A DNA stretch of 64,000 nucleotides from Pelodera strongyloides (taxonomy: Eukaryota > Nematoda > Chromadorea > Rhabditida > Rhabditidae), in assembly GCA_036852015.1 (NCBI GenBank), contig JAANDG010000325.1:100502-164501 (forward strand). Direction: 5' to 3'. Below the pieces are notes generated by a model. It did not search any database, had not been told where the DNA came from, and saw nothing but the letters and a program-made list of their open reading frames with translations. The position numbers and the translations under genes were made by a program. Below, one piece after another: positions 1-12,340 of this stretch; position 1 is the first letter of the stretch; each line of letters begins with the position of its first letter.

Positions 1-1409
1 AATATCGATTCTGAATCGTCAGATTTCCGATGTAGTGTATAAAGTTCAGATTTAGAATGGAAACCACTGAAGACATTCACAAAGTCAGCAAATATGGGAC
101 AAAATGAGGAAAAAATAGGTTTGTTGACATTTTGATAAGTTTAATAATTTATGAAAACTGAATTAACCATTGTATTTTCTCGTAGCTCTTCAGGATATTC
201 AACATTCAAATCAGAAAAGGAAGGTGGTAAGTGAATAGAAGCGTGATTTCATGGCTTGCCTTTATAAAATCACTTTCTACGCGAGGTAGTCACTCCAAAA
301 CAGTCGTTTATAACAAAATTACAACATTGAAATCAAGTGTATTCACCCCCAAAAAGGTGCTAGAGAAAAATTTTTACGTGAATTTTACTAAATGCACTAG
401 GATTTTAATTTATAGTGCACTAGATAGAAAGTCTAAAAGTGTACAGAAACAGAGACATAGTTAGAACAAAATTTAGCAATGCTTGCCCTTTTATCGACAT
501 TTTCTTTTATTTGTATATGAAAGCAAGTTATAAACGATTGTTTGCGAGAAACACCAACCTTTTAAATTATATTTGCTAGTTATTGGAAACCTTTGCTTAC
601 TTTGCTTATATTATCGCACGAATACGTAAACTGTACACGAGATGCATTCTTACCAAACAGACAGTAATATTTACCTATTGCTTCATTCCTACAGATACGA
701 ATATTGTCATGATTATGATATGAAATATGTTTGCGGAAACTTGTAGTGAACGCATGTTGTCACCATTTTGACGAATGCGGTTTTGGTAGACAAAATTTTA
801 AATTGTGTAGAACGGATGCAAGGGCGCGGCCCATGGAAAATGTTAAAACGGATTTTTGAGCAGGATCTAGTCACGAAATTCATATATGCGTTCAAAAACA
901 CCCGATTTTTGAAACTTACATGGGAATACAGCGTCGAACATATGTTTCAAAACCGGCTGTTATACCGTTTTAATCCCAAATAACGTGCTCCTATCATTGT
1001 GCAAGGGAATTTAGCATAATTCCGTGGGCCAGGTCCTATCCGCTCTAAAGGCATCAGTATCACCCTTGAATTCCAAGTATTCTAGCACTTCCTCCTCGAA
1101 TAGTGGTTTCCGATGAGACTTCACAACCTCTAAATCAGCAATCCCTAAGCGCACAACAGCAGGACAAACAACCAAGGGTGAGTTTTGCATCATTGTGCTC
1201 TAGAAAATTAAAGTAATCAAAAGTTACCTTATAGGAAATGCACGTACATACATGTTATAGAATGAATGTCCGTTTCAGAGTTCCATAACTTCCACTGAAG
1301 CGTACGCAAAAGTGGGAGCTCATATGGGGAACAGTCAATCGTATAATGCTAGAATTACACGGTGAGACTGGTTAAAACAATACGAGTGAGCGAAATAACA
1401 GCTAGGTTA

Positions 1410-1574
1410 AAGAGAAATGCTAGCCCCTTTGGAAAATTTGCATATGATAAGCAAATCCTATATATCCTAGGCTAATTTTGTACGATCGTCCACGGCAATC
1501 GTACAAAATTAGCATAAGATACATAGGATTTGCTTATCATATGCAAATTTTCCAAAGGAGCTAGCATTTCGCTT
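1410..1574. mobile_element. Near-perfect palindromic MITE
   Basis: About 165 bp whose two halves are almost exact reverse complements. The left end reads AAGAGAAATGCTAG and the right end CTAGCATTTCGCTT, both flanked by TA. The arms share TTTGGAAAATTTGCATATGA and its complement. The TA flanks and lack of coding sequence fit a non-autonomous Tc1/mariner-type element. The high identity between arms suggests it is fairly young or kept by template switching. Confidence 0.75.
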
Positions 1575-1798
1575 TAAGAACAGAGTGTTTAAGTCAGAGC
1601 TCAACTTCACTGGTTTTCATAACCGTTCGAATTAGCATCACTTTAATAGGTTACATACGACAAGTCGAGTTAGAATTAAAGCGGTATAACATCCGGTTTT
1701 GAAACGTATGCTAGACACTGCATTGCGCGTAATGTATGCTGCGCGGTTTTTTATTCAACTTTGCGTAGTATAACATATGGGAATGCAATGGTCATGCG

Positions 1799-1899
1799 CT
1801 TCAAAATCCGGGAGATATATCGCTTTAAAAGAATCAAAATCCGGCCGATATATCGCTTTAATAGAATCAAAATCCGGCCGATATATCGCTTTAATAGAA
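1799..1899 (+). repeat. 34-bp tandem repeat, 3 copies
   Basis: Three consecutive copies of a roughly 34-bp unit containing TCAAAATCCGGCCGATATAT followed by CGCTTTAA. The first copy differs (GGGAG in place of GGCCG). The unit resembles MITE terminal sequence (ccgg...cgctttaa), so the array probably arose from a MITE end. Confidence 0.7.
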
Positions 1900-2004
1900 C
1901 GGTGATACAGAAGAATACAACCTAGGTAGATGTCTATTCCATGAATAATTTGACAGTATACATCTAAGTTTATTAATAATAATAATAATCTTTGACTACT
2001 TCAG

Positions 2005-2479
2005 AACCCGTGCTATCCGTGTGTCGTTCCTGTTGGTGGCTGCCTATATCGCCTGCTGGTTACCGTATAACCTACTCGGAGCTCTTCGACATCTGAGCCC
2101 CGAGCTATCGGAACAACACTTCAGCAGTGTAAGTGATAATTAATTAATCAATTACAAATGAAAATAAAAAAATGGAATAATTATTTGTATGAATAGGAAA
2201 GTAATAACGAGACTTTCATCCAATTCAAGTGTAGTCCTGTAGTACAAATCATAAGTTCCACATCCGTTGACATAATCATAGACGGACGAAAATCTGCTAA
2301 TTAAGCCAAGTGGATTCATTTTGAAGAAAAAGTCACATTATAATATTACACGATGCACCTGATAATCATTATCTTTTCAGCTCTATTTTCTTCACGAATT
2401 GATTGTGTTCAACTCGGTGATCAATCCGTATCTTTATGGATTGTTTGGAAACCTCAGAAAACCGATTTCGAGGAACTAA
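2005..2479 (+). CDS. Rhodopsin-family GPCR, last two exons (TM6-TM7)
   Basis: Two plus-strand exons, 2005-2128 and 2381-2479, joined in phase 0 between GTAAGT and TTTTCAG. The first encodes a TM6 helix with the class A signature CWLPYN (RVSFLLVAAYIACWLPYNLL). The second encodes TM7 with the NPxxY motif as NPYLYGLFG, then a very short basic tail (NLRKPISRN) before TAA. Class A receptors couple ligand binding at the plasma membrane to G proteins. The CWLPY and NPYLYG pattern is typical of peptide-receptor-like members, but subfamily and ligand cannot be assigned from two helices. The exon at 2005 begins with one base finishing a split codon, so more exons lie upstream; I could not find TM1-TM5 in the window. 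Confidence 0.75.
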
Positions 2480-3110
2480 AAGTAGAAAAAGACAAACGTA
2501 TTTGTTTATCTTTATCTCATATGGAAGTACATTCAAGTACATAATCAAACCTTTAATATTCACAGAGAAACCCCTTGAAACATTGCTCATGTAAGTGTAG
2601 AGTGTAGGAGATCCTATTTACAAACTAATAAACATCCCGATCCTAAATAACAACCATTACGAAATAAGATTAATTACTATATGCATGTGCAGAAACAGGA
2701 TCTCCTACACTCTACACTTACACTCATTTTATCATCAGATTCGTGATAGAATATGATTTCGAACTCGAACTAGTCCCTCTGTCCCCCATATGTGTTTTTG
2801 ATCTCTTCGAATGATCTCCTGTATTATATTTTTTATTTACGGGTGAAATTTTTCTTATTTGTTTTTGATTTATATGTTATTCCTAGTTGCAATACATAAT
2901 TTGAAGAATGTAATTTTGAAACTGGCCCATATACTGGATTAATCGCACAAATATTTCCAGAAGTTACATATTTTATGTATTCGGTCCCATTTGTGCAGTG
3001 CCAATGTTGTCCACATATCATATTTATTATTTAGTTGTTTAATATTCGAGAAATAAAAGTTGATGAATTTGTAAAGGAGGTTTGCATCAGCATGTGGAAA
3101 TAAAAGTCGG
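2480..3110. other. Intergenic, GPCR 3' flank
   Basis: No gene is visible between the GPCR stop and the satellite array. The only structure is a perfect inverted repeat at 2591-2615 and 2697-2722 (described separately). Confidence 0.5.
2591..2722. repeat. Perfect 25-bp inverted repeat with 80-bp loop
   Basis: GTAAGTGTAGAGTGTAGGAG, continuing into ATCCT, is repeated as its exact reverse complement about 80 bp later. It starts about 110 bp after the GPCR stop codon, so it may fall within the 3' UTR and fold in the transcript, or be the ends of a small foldback element. No TIR signature known to me matches. Confidence 0.75.
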
Positions 3111-6100
3111 ATGACAACCAGCGGTTTTCAAGTGAAATACATCTTGCCACAGGGTTTTCTGCTTGAAAACCGTGTGGCCAGATCGGTTTCAAGTGAAATA
3201 CATCTGCCACAGGGCTTTCTGTGTGAAAACAGTGTGGCAAGATCAGTTTCAAGTGAAATACATCTGCCACAGGGTTTTCTGCTTGAATACAGTGTGGCAA
3301 GATCAGTTTCAAGTGAAATACATCTGCCACAGGGTTTTCTGCTTGAAAACCGTGTGGCAAGATCAGGTTTCAAGTGAAATACATCTTGCCACAGGGTATT
3401 CTGTTTGAAAACAGTGTGGCAAGATCAGTTTCAAGTGAAATACATCTGCCACAGGGTTTTCTGCTTGAATACAGTGTGGCAAGATCAGTTTCAAGTGAAA
3501 TACATCTGCCACAGGGCTTTCTGCTTGAAAACAGTGTGGCAAGATCAGTTTCAAGTGAAATACATCTTGCCACAGGGTTTTCTGCTTGAAACCCGTGTGG
3601 CCAGAAGTGAAATACATCTGCCACAGGGTTTTCTGCTTGAAAACAGTGTGGCAAGATCAGTTTCAAGTGAAATACATCTGCCACAGGGTTTTCTGCTTGA
3701 AAACCGTGTGGCAAGATCAGTTTCAAGTGAAATAAATCTTGCCACAGGGTTTTCTGCTTGAATACAGTGTGGCAAGATCAGTTTCAAGTGAAATACATCT
3801 GCCACAGGGTTTTCTGCTTGAAAACCGTGTGGCAAGATCAGTTTCAAGTGAAATACATCTGCCACAGGGTTTTCTGCTTGAATACAGTGTGGCAAGATCA
3901 GTTTCAAGTGAAATACATCTTGCCACAGGGTTTTCTACTTGAAAACCGTGTGGCAAGATCAGTTCCAAGTGAAATACATCTTGCCACAGGGTTTTCTGCT
4001 TGAAAACCGTGTGGCAAGATCAGTTTCAAGTGAAATACATCTTGCCACAGGGTTTTCTGCTTGAAAACCGTGTGGCAAGATCAGTTTCAAGTGAAATACA
4101 TCTGCCACAGGGTTTTCTGCTTGAAAACCGTGTGGCAAGATCAGTTTCAAGTGAAATACATCTGCCACAGGGTTTTCTGCTTGAAAACCGTGTGGCAAGA
4201 TCAGTTTCAAGTGAAATACATCTTGCCACAGGGTTTTCTGCTTGAAAACAGTGTGGCAAGATCAGTTTCAAGTGAAATACATCTTGCCACAGGGTTTTCT
4301 GCTTGAAAACCGTGTGGCAAGATCAGTTTCAAGTGAAATAAATCTTGCCACAGGGTTTTCTGCTTGAAAAACATGTGGCAAGATCAGTTTCAAGTGAAAA
4401 CATCTTGCCACAGGGTTTTTCTGCTTGAAAACAGTGTGGCAAATCAGTTTTCAAGTGAAATACATCTTGCCCACAGGGTTTTCTGCTTGAAAACAGTGTG
4501 GCAAGATCAGTTTCAAGTGAAATACATCTTGCCACAGGTTTTCTACTTGAAAACCGGTGGCAAGATTTTTCAACTGAAATACATCTTGCCACAGGGTTTT
4601 CTGCTTGAAAACCGTGTGGCAAGATCAGTTTCAAGTGAAATACATCTTGCCACAGGGTTTTCTGCTTGAAAACCGTGTGGCAAGATCAGTTTCAAGTGAA
4701 ATACATCTTGCCACAGGGTTTTCTGCTTGAAAAAAAAAAACAAGTGTGGCAAGATCAGTTTCAAGTGAAATACATCTTGCCACAGGGTTTTTCTGCTTGA
4801 AAACAGTGTGGCAAGATCAGTTTCAAGTGAAATACATCTTGCCACAGGGTTTTCTCTTCAAAACAGTGTGGCAAGATCAGTTTCAAGTGAAATACATCTG
4901 CCACACAGGGTTTTCTGCTTGAAAACAGTGTGGCAAGATCAGTTTCAAGTGAAATACATCTGCCACAGGGTTTTCTGCTTGAAAACCGTGTGGCAAGATC
5001 AGTTTCAAGTGAAATACATCTGCCACAGGGTTTTCTGCTTGAAAACCGTGTGGCAAGATCAGTTTCAAGTGAAATACATCTTGCCACAGGGTTTTCTGCT
5101 TGAAAACAGTGTGGCAAGATCAGTTTCAAGTGAAATACATCTTGCCACAGGGTTTTCTGCTTGAAAACAGTGTGGCAAGATCAGTTTCAAGTGAAATACA
5201 TCTTGCCACAGGGTTTTCTGCTTGAAAACCGTGTGGCAAGATCAGTTTCAAGTGAAATACATCTTGCCACAGGGTTTTCTGCTTGAAAACAGTGTGGCAG
5301 ATCAGTTTCAAGTGAAATACATCTTGCCACAGGGTTTTCTTCTTGAAAACAGTGTGGCAGATCAGTTTCAAGTGAAATACATCTTGCCACAGGGTTTTCT
5401 TCTTGAAAACAGTGTGGCAGATCAGTTTCAAGTGAAATACATCTTGCCACAGGGTTTTCTGCTTGAAAACAGTGTGGCAAGATCAGTTTCAAGTGAAATA
5501 CATCTGCCACAGGGTTTTCTGCTTGAAAACAGTGTGGCAAGATCAGTTTCAAGTGAAATACATCTTGCCACAGGGTTTTCTGCTTGAAAACCGTGTGGCA
5601 AGATCAGTTTCAAGTGAAATACATCTTGCCACAGGGTTTTCTGCTTGAAAACCGTGTGGCAAGATCAGTTTCAACTGAAATACATCTTGCCACAGGGTTT
5701 TCTGCTTGAAAACCGTGTGGCAAGATCAGTTTCAAGTGAAATACATCTTGCCACAGGGTTTTCTGTTTGAAAACAGTGTGGCAAGATCAGTTTCAAGTGA
5801 AATACATCTTGCCACAGGGTTTTCTGCTTGAAAACCGTGTGGCAAGATCAGTTTCAAGTGAAATACATCTTGCCACAGGGTTTTCTCTGCTTGAAAACAG
5901 TGGCAAGATCAGTTTCAACTGAAATACATCTTGCCACAGGGTTTTCTGCTTGAAAACCGTGTGGCAAGATCAGTTTCAAGTGAAATGCCACAGGGTTTTC
6001 TGTTGAAAACCGTGTGGCAAGATCAGTTTCAAGTGAATACATCTTGCCACAGGGTTTTCTGCTTGAAACAGTGTGGCAAATCAGTTTAAAGTGAAATACA

Positions 6101-9100
6101 TCTTGCCACAGGGTTTCTGTTGAAAACAGTGTGGCAAGATCAGTTTCAAGTGAAATACATCTTGCCACAGGGTTTCTTTGAAAACCGTGTGGCAAGATCA
6201 GTTTCAAGTGAAATACATCTTGCCACAGGGTTTTCTGCTTGAAAACCGTGTGGCAAGATCAGTTTCAAGTGAAATACATCTTGCCACAGGGTTTTCTGCT
6301 TGAAAACCGTGTGGCAAGATCAGTTTCAAGTGAAATACATCTTGCCACAGGGTTTTCTGCTTGAAAACAGTGTGGCAAGATCAGTTTCAAGTGAAATACA
6401 TCTTGCCACAGGGTTTTCTGCTTGAAAACCGTGTGGCAAGATCAGTTTCAAGTGAAATACATCTTGCCACAGGGTTTTCTGCTTGAAAACAGTGTGGCAA
6501 GATCAGTTTCAAGTGAAATACATCTTGCCACAGGGTTTTCTGCTTGAAAACAGTGTGGCAAGATCAGTTTCAAGTGAAATACATCTTGCCACAGGGTTTT
6601 CTGCTTGAAAACCGTGTGGCAAGATCAGTTTCAAGTGAATACATCTGCCACAGGGTTTTTTCTGTTGAAAACAGTGTGGCAAGATCAGTTTTCAATGAAA
6701 TACATCTTGCCACAGGGTTTTCTGCTTGAAAACAGTGTGGCAAGATCAGTTTCAAGTGAAATACATCTTGCCACAGGGTTTTCTGTTGAAAACAGTGTGG
6801 CAGATCAGTTTCAAGTGAAATACATCTGCCACAGGGTTTTCTTTTGTTTTGAAAACCGCCACAGGTTTTCTGTTGAAAAGTGTGGCAAGATCATTTTCAA
6901 GTGAAATACATCTGCCACAGGGTTTTCTGCTGAAAACAGTGTGGCAAGATCAGTTTCAACTGAAATACATCTTGCCACAGGGTTTTCTGCTTGAAAACAG
7001 TGTGGCAAGATCAGTTTCAACTGAAATACATCTTGCCACAGGGTTTTCTACTTGAAAACAGTGTGGCAAGATCAGTTTCAACTGAAATACATCTTGCCAC
7101 AGGGTTTTCTTTCTTGAAAACAGTGTGGCGAGATCAGTTTCAACTGAAATACATCTTGCCACAGGGTTTTCTGCTTGAAAACAGTGTGGCAAGATCAGTT
7201 TCAAGTGAAATACATCTTGCCACAGGGTTTTCTGCTTGAAACAGTGTGGCAAGATCAGTTTCAAGTGAAATAAAACATCTGCCCATTTTTTTGACTGTGC
7301 AAGGGTTTTCAGAAATTTCTGCTTGAAAACAGTGTGGCAAGATCAGTTTCAAGTGAAATACATCTGCCACAGGGTTTTCTGCTTGAAAACAGTGTGGCAA
7401 GATCAGTTTCAAGTGAAATACATCTTGCCACAGGGTTTTCTGCTTGAAAACAGTGTGGCAAGATCAGTTTCAAGTGAAATACATCTTGCCACAGGGTTTT
7501 CTGCTTGAAAACCGTGTGGCAAGATCAGTTTCAAGTGAAATACATCTGCCACAGGGTTTTCTGCTTGAAAACAGTGTGGCAAGATCAGTTTCAAGTGAAA
7601 TACATCTTGCCACAGGGTTTTCTGCTTGAAAACCGTGTGGCAAGATCAGTTTTCAAGTGAAATACATCTTGCCACAGGGTTTTCTGATTGAAAACAGTGT
7701 GGCAAGATCAGTTTCAAGTGAAATACATCTTGCCACAGGGTTTTCTGCTTGAAAAACAGTGTGGCAAGATCAGTTTCAAGTGAAATACATTCTGCCAACA
7801 GGGTTTTCTGCTTGAAACAGTGTGGCAAGATCAGTTTCAAGTGAAATACATCTTGCCCACAGGGTTTTCTGCTTGAAAAAACCGTGTGGCAAGATCAGTT
7901 TTCAAGTGAAATACATCTTGCCACAGGGTTTTCTGCTTGAAAACCGTGTGGCAAGATCAGTTTCAAGTGAAATACATCTGCCACAGGTTTTTCTGCTTGA
8001 AAACAGTGTGGCAAGATCAGTTCAACAAGTGAAATACATCTTGCCACAGGGTTTTCTGCTTGAAAACAGTGTGGCAAGATCAGTTTCAAGTGAAATACAA
8101 TCTGCCAGGGTTTTCATTGAAAACCGTGTGGCTCAGATTCAAGTTAAATACATCTGCCACAGGGTTTTCTGTTGAAAACCGTGTGGCAAGATCAGTTTCA
8201 AGTGAAATACATCTTGCCACAGGGTTTTCTGCTTGAAAACCGTGTGGCACAGATCAGTTTCAGTTTCAAGTGAAAGTACATCTTGCCACAAGGATTAAAA
8301 AAAAACAAAAACTAGTGTGCAAAACAGTGAAGTTCACAAGTGAAAATACATCTGCCACAGGGTTTTCTGCTTGAAAACAGTGTGGCAAGATCAGTTTCAA
8401 GTGAAATACATCTGCCACAGGGTTTTTCTTTTTTTTTCTGTTGAAAACATGGGTGGCAGATCAGTTTCAAGTGAAATACATCTTGCCACAGGGTTTTCTG
8501 CTTGAATACAGTGTGGCAAGATCAGTTTCAAGTGAAATACATCTGCCACAGGGTTTTCTGCTTGAAAACAGTGTGGCAAGATCACTTTCAAGTGAAATAC
8601 ATCTGCCACAGGGCTTTCTGTGTGAAAACAGTGTGGCAAGATCAGTTTCAAGTGAAATACATCTGCCACAGGGTTTTCTGCTTGAAAACCGTGTGGCAAG
8701 ATCAGTTTCAAGTGAAATACATCTTGCCACAGGGTTTTCTGCTTGAAAACAGTGTGGCAAGATCAGTTTCAAGTGAAATACATCTGCCACAGGGTTTTCT
8801 GCTTGAAAACAGTGTGGCAAGATCAGTTTCAAGTGAAATACATCCTGCCACAGGGTTTTCTTTTCTGCTTGAAACCGTGTGGCAAGATTCAGTTTAAGTG
8901 AAATACATCTGCCACAGGGTTTTCTGCTTGAAAACAGTGTGGCAATATCACTTTCAAGTGAAATACATCTGCCACAGGGTTTTCTGCTGAAAACAGTGTG
9001 GCAAGATCAGTTTCCAAGTGAAATCATCTGCCACAGGGTTTCTGCTTGAAACCGTGTGGCAAGATCAGTTTTCAAGTGAAATACATCTGCCCGGGGTTTT

Positions 9101-12100
9101 CTGCTTGAAAACCGTGTGGCAAGATCAGTTTCAAGTGAAATACATCTGCCCCAGGGTTTTCTGCTAATACAGTGTGGCAAGATCAGTTTCAAGTGAAATA
9201 CTTTGCACAGGTTTTCTGCTTGAAACAGTTTCAAGTGGCAAGATCAGTTTTCAAAATACAGCCACAGGGCTTTCTGTGTGAAAACAGGTGAAGATCATTT
9301 CAAGTGAAATACATCTGCCACAGGGTTTTCTGCTTGAAAACCGTGTGGCAAGATCAGTTTCAAGTGAAATACATCTGCCACAGGGTTTTCTGCTTGAAAA
9401 CCGTGTGGCAAGATCAGTTTCAAGTGAAAAACATCTGCCACAGGGTTTTCTGCTTGAAAACACGTGTGGCAAGATCAGTTTCAAGTGAAATACATCTGCC
9501 ACAGGGTTTTCTGCTTGAAAACGGTGGCAAGATCAGTTTCAAGTGAAATACATCTTGCCACAGGGTTTTCTACTTGAAAACCGTGTGGCAAGATCAGTTC
9601 CAAGTGAAATACATCTTGCCACAGGGTTTTCTGCTTGAAAACCGTTGTCAGTGAAAATACATATTGCACAGAGAAAACCGTGTGGCAAGATCAGTCCAGT
9701 GAAATACATCGCCACAGGGTTTTCTGCTTGAAAACCGTGTGGCAAGATCAGTTTCAAGTGAAATACATCTGCCACAGGGTCTGTTTGAGTGAAAAGTGTG
9801 GCAAGATCAGTTCAATTGAAAAAATCTGCCACAGGGTTTTCTGCTGAAAAAGTGTGGCAAGATCAGTTTCAAGTGAATACATCTGCCACAGGGTTTCTTT
9901 GAAAACCTGTGGCAAGATCAGTTTCAAGTGAAATACATCCTTGCCACAGGGTTTTCCTTTGAAACCGTGTGGCAAGATCAGTTCAAGTGAAATACATCTG
10001 CCACAGGGTTTTGAAATGCTTGCAAGAAAATACATCTTGCCACAGGGTATTCTGTTTGAAAACAGTGTGGCAAGATCAGTTTCAAGTGAAATACATCTTG
10101 CCACAGGGTTTTCTGCTTGAATACAGTGTGGCAAGATCAGTTTCAAGTGAAATACATCTGCCACAGGGTTTTCTGTTTGAAAACAGTGTGGCAAGATCAG
10201 TTTCAAGTGAAATACATCTGCCACAGGGTTTTCTGCTGCTTGAAAGTGTGGCAAGATCAGTTTCAAGTGAAATACATCTGCCACAGGGTTTTCTGTTGAA
10301 AACAGTGTGGCAAGATCAGTTTCAAGTGAAATACATCTGCCACAGGGTTTTCTGTTTGAAAACAGTGTGGCAAGATCAGTTTCAAGTGAAATACATCTGC
10401 CACAGGGTTTTCTGCTTGAAAACCGTGTGGCAAGATCAGTTTCAAGTGAAATACATCTGCCACAGGGCTTTCTGTGTGAAAACAGTGTGGCAAGATCAGT
10501 TTCAAGTGAAATACATCTGCCACAGGGTTTTCTGCTTGAAAACCGTGTGGCAAGATCAGTTTCAAGTGAAATACATCTGCCACAGGGTTTTCTGCTTGAA
10601 AACAGTGTGGCAAGATCAGTTTCAAGTGAAATACATCTGCCACAGGGTTTTCTGCTTGAAAAAACAGTGTGGCAAGATCAGTTTCAAGTGAAACCATCTG
10701 CCACAGGGTTTTCTGCTTGAAAACAGTGTGGCAAGTCAGTTTTCAAGTGAAATACATCTTGCCACAGGGTTTTCTGCTTGAAAACCGTGTGGCAAGATCA
10801 GTTTCAAGTGAAATACATCTGCCACAGGGTTTTCTGCTTGAAAACCGTGTGGCAAGATCAGTTTCAAGTGAAATACATCTGCCACAGGGTTTTCTGTTTG
10901 AAAACGTGTGGCAAGATCAGTTTCAAGTGAAAATACATCTTGCCACAGGGTTTTTTGAAAAAACAGTGTGGCAAGATCAGTTTCAAAGTGAAATACATTT
11001 GCCACAGGTTTTTGCTTGAAAACCGTGTGGCAAATCAGTTTCAAGTGAAATACATCTTGCCACAGGGTTTTCTGCTTGAAAACCGTGTGGCAAGATCAGT
11101 TTCAAGTGAAATACATCTGCCACAGGGTTTTCTGCTTGAAAACAGTGTGGCAAGATCAGTTTCAAGTGAAATACATCTGCCACAGGGTTTTCTGCTTGAA
11201 AACAGTGTGGCAAGATCAGTTTCAAGTGAAATACATCTGCCACAGGGTTTTCTGCTTGAAAACAGTGTGGCAAGATCAGTTTCAAGTGAAATACATCTGC
11301 CACAGGGCTTTCTGTTTGAAAACAGTGTGGCAAGATCAGTTTCAAGTGAAATACATCTGCCACAGGTTTTCTTGAACAGTTGGCAAGATCAGTTTCAAGT
11401 GAAATACATTGCCACAGGGTTTTCTGCTTGAAAACCGTGTGGCAAGATCAGTTTCAAGTGAAATACATCTGCCACAGGGCTTTCTGTGTGAAAACAGTGT
11501 GGCAAGATCAGTTTCAAGTGAAATACATCTGCCACAGGGTTTTCTGCTTGAAAACCGTGTGGCAAGATCAGTTTCAAGTGAAATACATCTGCCACAGGGT
11601 TTTCTGCTTGAAAACCGTGTGGCAAGATCAGTTTCAAGTGAAATACATCTGCCACAGGGCTTTCTGTGTGAAAACAGTGTGGCAAGATCAGTTTCAAGTG
11701 AAATACATCTGCCACAGGGTTTTCTGCTTGAAAACCGTGTGGCAAGATCAGTTCGAAGTGAAATACATCTTGCCACAGGGTTTTCTGTTTGAAAGTAGTG
11801 TGGCAAGATCAGTTTCAAGTGAAATACATCTTGCCACAGGGTTTTCTGCTTGAAAACAGTGTGGCAAGATCAGTTTAAGTGAAATACATCTGCCACAGGG
11901 TTTGAAGTGCAGATGTTTCAAAGAAATACATCTTGCCACAGGGTTTCAAAAGTGCGGCAGATCAGTTTCAAGTGAAATACATCTTGCCACAGGGTTTTCT
12001 GCTTGAAAACAGTGTGGCAAGATCAGTTTCAAGTGAAATACATCTGCCACAGGGCTTTCTGTGTGAAAACAGTGTGGCAAGATCAGTTTCAAGTGAAATA

Positions 12101-12340
12101 CATCTGCCACAGGGTTTTCTGCTGAAAACCGTGTGTGGCAAATCAGTTCAAGTGAAATACATCTTGCCACAGGGTTTTCTTCAGTGTGGCAAAAAGTGAA
12201 AACATCTTGCCACAGGTTTTCTCTTAAAACAGTGTGGCAAGATCTTCGAAGAAATACATCTTTCAACAGGGTTTCTGTGAAAACAGTGGAATGATCAGTT
12301 TCAAGTGCACAGGGTTTTCTGCTTGAAAGCAAGATTTTCG
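3111..12340. repeat. Giant satellite, about 150 copies of a 60/61-bp double-hairpin unit
   Basis: About 9.2 kb of head-to-tail units. Each contains GTGTGGCAAGATCAG, then TTTCAAGTGAAATAC, then ATC(T)TGCCACAGGG, then TTTTCTGCTTGAAAAC. TGTGGCAAGAT pairs with ATCTTGCCACA, with a second small stem TTTCA/TGAAA inside. The rest pairs GTTTTC with GAAAAC across TGCTT, so each unit is two adjacent hairpins and the two strands look alike. Units come as 60 bp (ATCTGCC) or 61 bp (ATCTTGCC), tending to cluster in blocks. Recurring variants (CTTTCTGTGTG near 3215, 8612, 10468, 11480, 11660, 12058; TGAATACAG at several sites) hint at higher-order or conversion structure. Degraded units occur near 7270-7330, 8280-8350 and 9000-9300. 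Because 60 is divisible by 3 and the unit lacks stops, spurious ORFs run on both strands. Confidence 0.97.

Larger units (their letters stand above)
1..2004. other. Region upstream of the GPCR exons, no firm gene
   Basis: No complete gene is recognisable here. Two short stretches on the plus strand have exon-like splice borders: 194-226 (11 codons, between CTCTTCAG and GTAAGT) and 1086-1177 (between TTCTAG and GTGAGT, Gln/Ser-rich). Either could be third-loop sequence of the GPCR that follows. The second does not match the phase of the TM6 exon, so neither is annotated as coding. The stretch also holds a palindromic MITE (1410-1574), a short tandem repeat (1799-1899) and isolated MITE termini near 940-980 and 1675-1705 (AAAGCGGTATAACA... 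and its complement). Confidence 0.4.

Noticed and set aside
1011..1193. Minus-strand 60-codon ORF
   Set aside because: The plus strand has a better exon-like border (GTGAGT at 1178); neither is convincing enough to call.
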